This document shows positions 1-5,481 of a stretch of DNA of 5,999 nt, piece after piece (position 1 is the stretch's first letter; each line of letters starts with the position of its first letter). The notes beneath the pieces are model-generated. The model was not told where the DNA came from, made no database searches, and saw only the letters and a program-made list of their open reading frames with translations. The DNA lies in NCBI GenBank assembly GCA_030533035.1, contig JAUNJW010000133.1, positions 1 to 5,999 on the forward strand, written 5' to 3'. The position numbers and the translations under genes were made by a program. The stretch comes from Erysipelotrichaceae bacterium. GTDB taxonomy: Bacteria > Bacillota_I > Bacilli_A > Erysipelotrichales > Erysipelotrichaceae.

Positions 1-548
1 TGGTCAATGCGGAAGGCAAGCGTTTCTATGACGAAGTCTCCACCCGTGACAAGGTTTCCGACGCGGAAAACAACCAGACCGGCGGCTACGCATGGCTGAT
101 TGTCGACCAGAAGATGTATGACGCGTCCGCTGTCATCCAGGGCTATGTTTCCAAGGGCTGGACCGTAACCGGCGATTCCCCGGAAGCACTGGCAAAGGAA
201 ATGGGCGTTGATGAAGCGGCTCTTGCGGAAACCATCTCCACATGGAACGGCTATGTCGCGGCGAAGAATGACCCTGACTTCAACCGTACAAGTTTTGCCC
301 AGCCGCTTGAGGACACCCTGTACGCTCTTACAGTCCAGCCGGGCATCCACCATACAATGGGCGGTCTGAAGATCAACTCAGCAGCAGAAGTCATCGATAC
401 AGACGGCAATGTGATTCCGGGTCTGTTCGCGGCAGGTGAGGTCACCGGCGGCGTCCACGGCGGCAACCGTCTGGGCGGCAACGCGGTCGCTGACTTCACA
501 GTCTTCGGCCTGATCGCCGGCGAAAGCGCGGCAGCTTACGCGAAGTAA
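1..548 (+). CDS. Flavocytochrome c / fumarate reductase-type FAD flavoprotein, C-terminal part
   Basis: Partial gene; the open frame begins at base 3 and its start lies upstream of the window. The roughly 181 visible residues match the C-terminal part of the FAD_binding_2 family of soluble fumarate reductases, urocanate reductases and related 2-enoate reductases. Seen: STRD with Arg at 45-47, which corresponds to the catalytic proton-donor Arg of flavocytochrome c3; GIHHTMGG with two His codons at 348-353, matching the substrate-binding His; and the closing FAD motif GLFAAGEVTGGVHGGNRLGG, whose Arg (468-470) matches the second substrate-binding Arg. Together these suggest an active enzyme reducing an unsaturated carboxylate, probably as an electron sink under anaerobic conditions. 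Which acid it reduces cannot be told, because the specificity residues and any FMN-binding, heme or signal-peptide part are N-terminal and off-window. It ends at a strong terminator and is convergent with the esterase gene, so it is independent of the rest of the window. Confidence 0.9.
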   Translation, partial: VNAEGKRFYDEVSTRDKVSDAENNQTGGYAWLIVDQKMYDASAVIQGYVSKGWTVTGDSPEALAKEMGVDEAALAETISTWNGYVAAKNDPDFNRTSFAQPLEDTLYALTVQPGIHHTMGGLKINSAAEVIDTDGNVIPGLFAAGEVTGGVHGGNRLGGNAVADFTVFGLIAGESAAAYAK

Positions 549-566
549 TCTGAACTGAACTTCCGG

Positions 567-598
567 GCTCATCCTGAAAAGGGTGAGCTTTTTTCTTT
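567..598 (+). terminator. Intrinsic terminator of the flavoprotein gene
   Basis: An 8-bp stem, GCTCATCC (567-574) paired with GGGTGAGC (581-588) with one G-T wobble, has a 6-base TGAAAA loop and is followed by TTTTTTCTTT. The T-run is only on the plus-strand side, so it serves the flavoprotein gene that stops 18 bases upstream. Confidence 0.9.
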
Positions 599-611
599 GG
601 AGAATGGAAAT

Positions 612-639
612 AAAAAAGTCCGCTTTTTCAAACGGACTT
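612..639 (-). terminator. Intrinsic terminator of the ATP-grasp/esterase operon
   Basis: Read on the minus strand, AAGTCCG (639-633) and CGGACTT (622-616) form a perfect 7-bp stem around a 10-base loop. The T's at the end of the stem continue into a T-run (617-612). It begins 6 bases after the esterase stop codon. With the plus-strand terminator just to its left, it closes the convergent gap from both sides. Confidence 0.88.
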
Positions 640-645
640 GATGTG

Positions 646-1404
646 TTAACAGACCCAGTTGAGATAGTAGGGGAATTCCTTGAGCCACCATGGCCAGTCA
701 TGGGCCACGTCGCTGCCCCAGAATTCAATGTTGGCGGGAATGTTCTTGTAGCCGAAGAGCTCCTGCAGTCTTGCCGAGTCTTCCTGCATCGGATGTTCCC
801 AGGCGCCTCTGCCGCAGACAACGATGATCTTGCGGTTCCTGTACATTTCCACATAGGGGTGGTCGTAAGGCATGCCTTCGATATAATCAACCGGTGAGTT
901 GGCATAGACGAGATCGTCCATGTAATCCGGGAAGAAGAGCCGGGCGTTGTAGGCACCGGACATGGCGATGCAGCCGGCGAAGATGTCAGGTCTTCTCAGC
1001 AGGAAGTTGAGGGCGTGGGTGCCGCCCATGGAGCAGCCTGCTGTCAGGATGCCGTCGGCGTAATTGCCGCCGTTGGCCGCCGCGTTGATTTCGAAGATGC
1101 GCGGGCAGAGCTCATCGCAGATATAGTGGTAATACTTTTCCTGCTGTTCGATTCTGTTGCGGTTGTCCCAGTCGCCGATCCGGCTCCAGGAATTCTGGTC
1201 ATTGGAATCGCAGCAGAACAGCTGCAGGCGGCCCTGGTCAATGTACTCCCTGGCACACTCGACCATGCCTCTGTCTTCAAAGTCGAAGAATCTGCCGTCC
1301 TGGCAGGGGAAGACAAGCATCGGTCTGCCGGCATGGCCGTAGACCTTGTACTCCATGTCCCTGCCCAGGTTCGGGCTGTATTCTCTGTAGTATTCAGTTT
1401 TCAT
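646..1404 (-). CDS. Alpha/beta-hydrolase esterase family protein
   Basis: 252 residues with no signal peptide or membrane segment, so probably cytoplasmic. The nucleophile elbow GCSMGGTHA (residues 123-131, Ser125) is the classic G-x-S-x-G of serine esterases, in a context like the esterase D/COG4947-type putative esterases. The C-terminal DVAHDWPWW (232-240) supplies a well-placed catalytic His235. The acid is less certain; Glu204 or Asp209 in the segment after strand CGRGAWEHP are candidates. N-terminal RPMLVFPCQDGRFFDFEDRG (27-46) is the usual first strand and oxyanion region. The start is fixed by an AAGGAG Shine-Dalgarno 10 bases upstream. The gene follows the ATP-grasp ligase by 7 bases, and both end at the terminator at 639-612, so the two are co-transcribed. 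The natural substrate is unknown; hydrolysis or transfer of an acyl group attached by the ligase is an inference. A simple detoxifying carboxylesterase is the alternative. Confidence 0.85.
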   Translation of the reverse strand: MKTEYYREYSPNLGRDMEYKVYGHAGRPMLVFPCQDGRFFDFEDRGMVECAREYIDQGRLQLFCCDSNDQNSWSRIGDWDNRNRIEQQEKYYHYICDELCPRIFEINAAANGGNYADGILTAGCSMGGTHALNFLLRRPDIFAGCIAMSGAYNARLFFPDYMDDLVYANSPVDYIEGMPYDHPYVEMYRNRKIIVVCGRGAWEHPMQEDSARLQELFGYKNIPANIEFWGSDVAHDWPWWLKEFPYYLNWVC

Positions 1405-1411
1405 TTATTGC

Positions 1412-2605
1412 TTACTCCTTTTCAAGAACGAAGCGGATGAATTCACGGCACTGCTCGTCATCTTCGAAGCGGGCCACATAGAATTCATTTCCCATTGCCT
1501 CCGCCAGAAGTTCCGCCATCCGGTCATGGATGTTAATGGACTTTCCGTACTTTGAGAAAATGGAAGCCGCGTTGTTCTTGTATACCAGGCCGTCTCTTCT
1601 TGCGCAGTAAACGCAGGAATAAGGTCTGTCAGTGGTGTATTTCACTGTGTTGTCCATTGCCATCTGCGCGTAGATTGCGTAGACGTTGATGTTGTTGGCA
1701 AAGTTCATCATGTCCGGGGTATATCCTCCGGGCGGACGCATGTTGACTTCAAGACCGACGACATCGCCTTTTTTGCCGAGACCTTCCTTGTCTTCGGACA
1801 AACGGAAGTATTCGGTATGGAAGAAGCGGCCGCGGATATCAAAGGATTTGATAACGGCGGTTCCCATTTTGTCGAGATCTTCCGGTATGACTCTTTCCGA
1901 CCAGTAGTAGCACTCTTCCTTGGAGTTGACGATATCCATGATCGGCTCCGGGAATGTGTGGCTGGTCTTGAAGATAATGTTGTTGTTCTGGTCGGCGATT
2001 CCGTCAAAGGAGACGATGTAGCCCGGAACAAATTCTTCCATGATGTACTGGGTGCCGAGATCCTTTGTGTAGAAATCAGCCAGCTGTTCATCATTGGAGA
2101 TCTTCCATGTGGCGCTGGCGCCGACGCCGCCGTCCGGTTTGACGATGACCGGGTAGCCGACTTCCTCAATGAACTTCTTTCCTTCTTCCAGCGTTGTTGT
2201 CAGATGATATCTGGCAACCGGAACACCGGCTTTGTGGTAGTAAGCCTTCATGTTGGATTTGCGCTTGAAGCGCATGACAGCTTCCGAGTTGTCGCCGCTG
2301 GTGATATTGAAGTCCGTTCTCAGACGGGCGTCCTGTTCCAGCCAGAATTCATTGTTGGATTCCAGCCAGTCAATCTTTCCGTACTTGTGCGCGAACCACG
2401 CGACTGCCCTGTACATCTGGTCATAGTCCATCATGGAATCGACCCGGTAGTATTCAGTGCAGGCATCCCTCATTTCCTGTGAGAGGCTTTCCCAGCTGTC
2501 TTCACCGATGCACAGTGAATTGCCGCCGAGTTCCTTCCAGGCTTTTGGGAACTGATAGTATGTTTTGGGGAATGTTGGTGAAATAAATACAAAGTTTTTT
2601 CCCAT
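1412..2605 (-). CDS. ATP-grasp domain ligase of unknown substrate
   Basis: 397 residues, soluble, no signal peptide. The fold order is readable. The N-terminal pre-ATP-grasp domain (about 1-110) opens with the strand KNFVFISPTFPKTYYQFPKA. Next comes the ATP-grasp N-lobe with KAGVPVARY (125-133) and the phosphate-binding segment VIVKPDGGVGASAT (153-166, Lys156). The adenine hinge is MEEFVPG (189-195). The metal-binding end of the C-lobe is GLEVNMRPPGG (284-294, Glu286, Asn288, Arg290). These residues indicate an active enzyme that makes an acyl-phosphate from a carboxylate and ATP, then joins it to a nucleophile. It resembles the generic carboxylate-amine ligase and 'carbamoyl-phosphate synthase large subunit-like' single-domain proteins. 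It lacks the partner domains of a true carbamoyl-phosphate synthase or biotin carboxylase. A C-terminal domain (about 325-397), with YSCVYCARRD and a helical tail, is not recognised. It is first gene of an operon with the esterase. Likely roles are peptide, amide or ester formation; no specific product can be named. Confidence 0.85.
   Translation of the reverse strand: MGKNFVFISPTFPKTYYQFPKAWKELGGNSLCIGEDSWESLSQEMRDACTEYYRVDSMMDYDQMYRAVAWFAHKYGKIDWLESNNEFWLEQDARLRTDFNITSGDNSEAVMRFKRKSNMKAYYHKAGVPVARYHLTTTLEEGKKFIEEVGYPVIVKPDGGVGASATWKISNDEQLADFYTKDLGTQYIMEEFVPGYIVSFDGIADQNNNIIFKTSHTFPEPIMDIVNSKEECYYWSERVIPEDLDKMGTAVIKSFDIRGRFFHTEYFRLSEDKEGLGKKGDVVGLEVNMRPPGGYTPDMMNFANNINVYAIYAQMAMDNTVKYTTDRPYSCVYCARRDGLVYKNNAASIFSKYGKSINIHDRMAELLAEAMGNEFYVARFEDDEQCREFIRFVLEKE
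1415..1420 (-). promoter_or_regulatory. Shine-Dalgarno of the esterase, inside the ATP-grasp gene
   Basis: AAGGAG on the minus strand consists of the last two sense codons of the ATP-grasp gene (Lys-Glu), immediately before its TAA. It lies 10 bases from the esterase ATG. A ribosome finishing the ligase therefore covers the esterase start region, which favours translational coupling and similar output of both proteins. Confidence 0.8.
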
Positions 2606-2640
2606 AATCGTTCCATCCTTCTTTTTTTCAGGTTTGAATC

Positions 2641-2649
2641 ATTTTAACA
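2641..2649 (-). promoter_or_regulatory. Candidate extended -10 promoter for the ATP-grasp/esterase operon
   Basis: On the minus strand the bases read TGTTAAAAT, an extended -10 element (TGn followed by a hexamer matching TATAAT at five of six positions). Transcription would start near 2634, giving a leader of about 30 bases before the ATG at 2605. No convincing -35 is visible 16-18 bases upstream, as is common with extended -10 promoters. A weak Shine-Dalgarno AGAAGG (2622-2617) sits 11 bases from the start. Confidence 0.5.
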
Positions 2650-2684
2650 CAAGAAAGAATTGCGGCATATAAAATACATTTGCA

Positions 2685-2712
2685 TTCAATCATTTGACGG
2701 CAGCGATATAAT
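2685..2712 (+). promoter_or_regulatory. Candidate promoter of the chorismate mutase gene
   Basis: A perfect -10 hexamer TATAAT lies at 2707-2712, which would start transcription near 2719 and leave a leader of about 24 bases. The best-placed -35 is a poor TTCAAT at 2685-2690 (16-base spacer). A better TTGACG hexamer at 2694-2699 is too close to this -10. It could pair instead with the AT-rich TATTAA at 2716-2721 (16-base spacer), so the exact promoter is uncertain although the location is not. Confidence 0.5.
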
Positions 2713-2729
2713 ATATATTAATAAGAATT

Positions 2730-2736
2730 GGAGGAG
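2730..2736 (+). promoter_or_regulatory. Shine-Dalgarno that fixes the chorismate mutase start
   Basis: GGAGGAG lies 6 bases before the ATG at 2743. A longer in-frame reading from TTG at 2728 is possible, but that codon overlaps the first base of this site. The TTG has no binding site of its own at the right distance, so the ATG is chosen. Confidence 0.88.
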
Positions 2737-2742
2737 ATCTTT

Positions 2743-3021
2743 ATGGCAACACGTCTGGAAAAGGACAGGGAAGAGATTGATTCAATTGACGCCGAAATCG
2801 TAAGGCTCATTGAAAAACGGTTCACCATTGTCCGTGACATTATCGACTATAAAATCGAAAACAGGCTTCCGATTCTTGACAGCGGCAGAGAACAGCAGAT
2901 CATCGAACAGAATACCGACAGGGTTCAGGACGATGATATCCGCATTTACTTCAAACGACTGTACACGGACATGCTCGCGCTGTCCCGTGAATTCCAGGAT
3001 GACATCTTGAAACAGAAGTGA
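2743..3021 (+). CDS. aroQ: Chorismate mutase, AroQ class (type II), stand-alone
   Basis: 92 residues, the usual size of a single-domain AroQ mutase. The protein is expected to be an all-helical dimer converting chorismate to prephenate, the first committed step to phenylalanine and tyrosine. An alignment by eye with the E. coli P-protein mutase domain accounts for every active-site residue: Arg9, Arg26, Lys37, Asp46, Arg49, Glu50, Ser81 and Gln85 correspond to E. coli Arg11, Arg28, Lys39, Asp48, Arg51, Glu52, Ser84 and Gln88. It should therefore be active. No prephenate dehydratase, dehydrogenase, DAHP synthase or ACT domain is fused to it, and there is no signal peptide, so it is not the secreted AroQ-gamma type. 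It has its own promoter region, divergent from the ATP-grasp operon, and its own terminator, so it appears monocistronic. The partner enzymes of the pathway must lie elsewhere. The gene symbol follows class naming; it could also be called pheA-like or aroH by other annotators. Confidence 0.93.
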   Translation: MATRLEKDREEIDSIDAEIVRLIEKRFTIVRDIIDYKIENRLPILDSGREQQIIEQNTDRVQDDDIRIYFKRLYTDMLALSREFQDDILKQK

Positions 3022-3026
3022 AAACG

Positions 3027-3053
3027 GCTGCTGCAAAGCAGCATTTCTTTTTC
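3027..3053 (+). terminator. Intrinsic terminator after chorismate mutase
   Basis: GCTGCTGC...GCAGC can pair in two registers. One is a 6-bp stem GCTGCT/AGCAGC with a GCAA tetraloop (3027-3042). The other is TGCTGC/GCAGCA with an AAA loop (3029-3043). It is followed by TTTCTTTTT. It starts 5 bases after the stop codon and separates the mutase from the ABC transporter operon, though readthrough cannot be excluded with so short a stem. Confidence 0.75.
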
Positions 3054-3066
3054 CGGACCGCGCAAA

Positions 3067-3085
3067 GCTTATGATGTCCATAAGC
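3067..3085 (+). repeat. Perfect inverted repeat upstream of the ABC operon
   Basis: GCTTATG (3067-3073) and CATAAGC (3079-3085) are exact reverse complements separated by ATGTC. No T-run follows, so this is not a terminator. It lies between the chorismate mutase terminator and the probable transporter promoter, 60 bases before the permease start. It could be an operator for a dimeric regulator or, if transcribed by readthrough, an RNA hairpin. Confidence 0.6.
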
Positions 3086-3092
3086 AGATCAG

Positions 3093-3122
3093 TTGCGTGC
3101 CGTAATAAATCTGTATTAACAT
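3093..3122 (+). promoter_or_regulatory. Weak candidate promoter of the amino-acid ABC operon
   Basis: TTGCGT (3093-3098, four of six to the -35 consensus) is followed after 18 bases by TAACAT (3117-3122, four of six to the -10), or after 15 bases by TATTAA (3114-3119). Both are mediocre, which would suit an activated or regulated promoter. The strong Shine-Dalgarno AAAGGAGG (3134-3141), just ahead of the permease ATG, confirms that a translated message begins here. Confidence 0.35.
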
Positions 3123-3145
3123 AACAGCGCCTGAAAGGAGGAAAA

Positions 3146-3823
3146 ATGACTTTCCAGGATATTATCAGGCTGATGATCGAATCGTTCCCGAAGCTTCTCA
3201 TTCAGGGAATCAAAGTAACAATCCCGCTGACAGTGATCTCGTTTTCATTTGCGCTGATCATTGCCGTGATTGTCGCGATGATCCAGTATGCGAAGGTTCC
3301 GGTCTTAAGTAAATTATGCAGGGTGTACATCTGGTTCATCCGCGGCACGCCGCTGCTGGTACAGCTGTACATGATATTCTTCGGACTGCCAAGTATGGGC
3401 ATCCGGATCGACGGATTCACCGCCGCTGTCTTTGTCTTCTCGCTCAATGAAGGCGCCTACTGCGCCGAGACGATGAGAGCAGCCCTTGAAGCGGTTCCCG
3501 CCGGCCAGGTGGAAGCCGGCTGGTGTGTCGGCATGAACTATCTGCAGATCATGTGGCACATCGTGCTGCCCCAGGCATTCCGGACCGCGGTGCCGCCGCT
3601 GTTCAACTCGCTGATTTCCATGCTGAAGGACACATCGCTGGCTTCGAATATCACGGTTGTCGAGATGTTCTTCTCGGCCCAGAGAATCACCGGCAGAACC
3701 TATCAGTTCATGCCGATCTACCTCGAAGTCGCCCTGATCTACCTCATGTTCTCTTCAATTCTGATGCTGATACAGGCATACAGCGAAAAGAGACTCAATG
3801 CCTACGGAGGCAACAGGGGGTAA
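3146..3823 (+). CDS. Polar amino-acid ABC transporter permease
   Basis: 225 residues, the normal length for the His/Glu/Gln/Arg/opine family (HisM/GlnP-like) inner-membrane permeases. Hydrophobic segments fall near 22-46, 60-85, 90-105, 135-158 and 193-213, the five-helix plan of this family. The family signature RGTPLLVQL is at 66-74. The EAA loop, EAGWCVGM (123-130) followed by [14 protein letters not shown] (138-151), docks to the ATPase. Only one permease is present, so the channel is expected to be a homodimer. Translation starts at an ATG 4 bases after AAAGGAGG. It is the first gene of the operon, its stop codon lies 2 bases before the ATPase ATG, and the binding protein comes third. 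The substrate is an amino acid or derivative; cystine or another polar amino acid is plausible but not provable from this subunit. Confidence 0.95.
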   Translation: MTFQDIIRLMIESFPKLLIQGIKVTIPLTVISFSFALIIAVIVAMIQYAKVPVLSKLCRVYIWFIRGTPLLVQLYMIFFGLPSMGIRIDGFTAAVFVFSLNEGAYCAETMRAALEAVPAGQVEAGWCVGMNYLQIMWHIVLPQAFRTAVPPLFNSLISMLKDTSLASNITVVEMFFSAQRITGRTYQFMPIYLEVALIYLMFSSILMLIQAYSEKRLNAYGGNRG

Positions 3824-3825
3824 TC

Positions 3826-4575
3826 ATGGCGGTACTTGAAATCAGGAATATCCACAAAGCCTTTGACGGCGTGACAGTCCTTGACGGGGTTGACCTGACC
3901 GTAAACAAAGGCGATGTCATTGCCATCCTCGGCCCGTCCGGCTCGGGAAAAACAACATTGTTAAGATGCATCAACTATCTGGAAACAGCGGACGAAGGCA
4001 CGATCACGTTTGACGGCGTGAGCCACGACCTGGCCCATACTTCCAAAAAGGATATCGCCGCCATCCGACGCCGCACCGGCTTTGTCTTCCAGAACTACAA
4101 CCTCTTCCGCAACAAGACCGCTCTGCAGAATGTCACGATCGGCCTGACGGCGGTCAGAAAGGTCAAAAAGGCGGAAGCCGACGAAATCGGCATGGCAATG
4201 CTGAAAAGGGTCGGCATGGACGCCAAGGCAAACCAGTATCCCAGCCAGCTCTCCGGCGGCCAGCAGCAGCGTGTCGCCATCGCAAGAGCGCTGGCGGCAG
4301 ATCCGGAGATCATCTATTTCGATGAACCGACATCCGCCCTGGATCCGGAGCTGATCGGCGAAGTTCTCTCCGTCATGAGAAAACTGGCTGAAGAGGGAAT
4401 GACGATGATTGTCGTCACCCATGAAATGGGATTTGCGAAGGATGTCTCCTCCCATGTCATCTTCATGGAAGGCGGACATATCATTGAAGAAGGTCCTTCA
4501 AAGGAATTCTTCGAAAATCCGAAACAGGAAAGAACACGTGAATTTCTCCGCATGGAGAATGACAAACAACCTTAA
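3826..4575 (+). CDS. Polar amino-acid ABC transporter ATP-binding protein
   Basis: 249 residues, the family norm for GlnQ/HisP/TcyC-type ATPases. All nucleotide-binding motifs are intact: Walker [10 protein letters not shown] (36-44), Q-loop Gln89 in VFQNYNLF, signature LSGGQQQR (142-149), Walker B IIYFDEP (162-168, catalytic Glu167), D-loop SALD (170-173) and switch His199 in VVTHEMGFA. The VTHEMGFA stretch and the closing EFFENP are typical of the polar amino-acid subfamily. The start is the ATG 2 bases after the permease stop, preceded by AGGGGG. The same frame stays open for about 100 codons further upstream, but that part lies inside the permease gene and has no family similarity, so it is not coding. 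It energises import through the permease homodimer on the cytoplasmic face. Confidence 0.97.
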   Translation: MAVLEIRNIHKAFDGVTVLDGVDLTVNKGDVIAILGPSGSGKTTLLRCINYLETADEGTITFDGVSHDLAHTSKKDIAAIRRRTGFVFQNYNLFRNKTALQNVTIGLTAVRKVKKAEADEIGMAMLKRVGMDAKANQYPSQLSGGQQQRVAIARALAADPEIIYFDEPTSALDPELIGEVLSVMRKLAEEGMTMIVVTHEMGFAKDVSSHVIFMEGGHIIEEGPSKEFFENPKQERTREFLRMENDKQP

Positions 4576-4587
4576 GGGAGGGTAAAA

Positions 4588-5391
4588 ATGAAAAAAGCAT
4601 TGGCAGGAACACTTGCAGCAATCATGGCTTTCGGAACAGCCGGCTGCTCCAAAAACTCACAGCCCGCAGATGACGCGCAGGATCATCTGGCAAGAATCCA
4701 GTCCGCCGGCAAACTGGTTGTCGGCCTGGAAGGCGAATGGCAGCCTTTCTGCTTCCATGATTCTTCTGACAAGCTGGTCGGCTTTGACGTTGAAGTCGCC
4801 GCCGCAGTCGCTGAACAGCTCGGTGTTGAAGTTGAATATGTCGAAACACCGTGGGACACACTCTTCACCGGCATGGACGCCGGCCAGATCGACATGGTTG
4901 TCAACGGTGTTGACGTAACCGAAGGCCGCAAACAGACATATGACTTCACAGACCCGTATGCCTACGACCATACAGTCCTGGTAGTCAGAACAGATGAAAC
5001 AGGCATCACAAAGTTTGAGGACCTGGCAGGAAAGACAACCGCCAACTCCATCGGCTCCACATATATGGAAATCGGTGAATCCTACGGCGCGACAGTTCAG
5101 GGTGTCGATTCCCTGGCTGAGACAATGACCATGGTGATCCAGAAGCAGGTCGACGCCACAATCAATGCCGAAACATCCGTACAGGATTACATCAAGACCA
5201 CCGGCACAAAGGACATCAAGGTCATCGACAGATCCGAAGAAGCTACCGCATATGCGATGCCGCTGCCCAAGGGAAGCGACAATGCGTCCCTGCTGAAGGC
5301 TGTCAACGAAGCCCTGGCTGTGCTCAGAGCTGACGGCACCCTGGCAAAGATCTCCGAAAAGTATTTCGGAAGCGATCTGACAAACGAGTAA
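4588..5391 (+). CDS. Amino-acid ABC transporter substrate-binding lipoprotein (family 3)
   Basis: 267 residues. A lipoprotein signal with two Lys, a hydrophobic core and Cys20 in FGTAGC targets it to the outer face of the membrane; Thr at position -3 is an unusual lipobox residue where Leu is common. A short linker follows, then the two-lobe SBP_bac_3 domain from about 36 to 262. Family marks are GKLVVGLEGEWQPF (41-54), GFDVEVAAAVAEQLGV (65-80), the carboxylate-binding Arg114 in TEGRKQTYDFTDPY, and GSTY (156-159) at the start of lobe 2. The position that usually holds the amine-binding Asp in the D-A-x-x-N-D motif reads DATINAE (189-195), with Ala at the Asp place and Glu next to it. The ligand is probably a polar amino acid or cystine-like compound, not assignable further. 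Its Shine-Dalgarno AAGGGAGGG (4574-4582) overlaps the ATPase stop codon, and the operon ends at the terminator just downstream. Confidence 0.95.
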   Translation: MKKALAGTLAAIMAFGTAGCSKNSQPADDAQDHLARIQSAGKLVVGLEGEWQPFCFHDSSDKLVGFDVEVAAAVAEQLGVEVEYVETPWDTLFTGMDAGQIDMVVNGVDVTEGRKQTYDFTDPYAYDHTVLVVRTDETGITKFEDLAGKTTANSIGSTYMEIGESYGATVQGVDSLAETMTMVIQKQVDATINAETSVQDYIKTTGTKDIKVIDRSEEATAYAMPLPKGSDNASLLKAVNEALAVLRADGTLAKISEKYFGSDLTNE

Positions 5392-5398
5392 TTCTCAC

Positions 5399-5421
5399 AA
5401 AGAGCCTGCGGGCTCTTTTTT
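5399..5421 (+). terminator. Intrinsic terminator of the amino-acid ABC operon
   Basis: A perfect 8-bp stem AAAGAGCC (5399-5406) / GGCTCTTT (5411-5418) with a TGCG loop runs into a T-tract ending at 5421. It starts 8 bases after the binding-protein stop and isolates the transporter operon from the glycosidase gene. Confidence 0.93.
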
Positions 5422-5454
5422 GCTGGGAAGCGCTGTGTTCCGCTGCCGGGCAGA

Positions 5455-5463
5455 TGGTACAAT
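5455..5463 (+). promoter_or_regulatory. Candidate extended -10 promoter of the glycosidase gene
   Basis: TGGTACAAT is an extended -10 (TGn plus TACAAT, five of six to consensus). The predicted start point is near 5470, so the leader would be only about 12 bases. An AAGG (5471-5474), 7 bases before the ATG, acts as a modest Shine-Dalgarno. The -35 position (5435-5440, GTGTTC) is poor. Confidence 0.5.
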
Positions 5464-5481
5464 TCAGATGAAGGTTACATT

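Noticed and set aside
378..956. A 192-codon open frame on the minus strand
   Set aside because: It runs across two intrinsic terminators and through the flavoprotein and esterase genes in a different frame. Its composition is rich in Ser, Thr and Arg, as expected of a shadow frame.
1817..2482. A 221-codon open frame on the plus strand
   Set aside because: It lies wholly opposite the ATP-grasp gene, whose motifs prove the minus strand is coding. The translated product has no recognisable domain and no ribosome binding site.
2728..2742. TTG start for chorismate mutase five codons upstream
   Set aside because: The TTG overlaps the strong GGAGGAG site that is correctly spaced for the ATG at 2743.
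3022..3145. Riboswitch or T-box leader before the amino-acid ABC operon
   Set aside because: Only a short hairpin is visible. There is no T-box consensus (TGG-GTGG-type) and no anti-terminator/terminator pair directly ahead of the permease, and the space is too short for a known amino-acid riboswitch.
2782..3201. Minus-strand open frame of 139 codons
   Set aside because: It is antisense to the chorismate mutase, crosses its terminator and ends in the permease gene. No supporting start signal is seen.
3523..3825. N-terminal extension of the ABC ATPase by about 100 residues
   Set aside because: The extension overlaps the permease gene and has no ABC-family similarity. The ATG at 3826 has a ribosome binding site and gives the normal family length.
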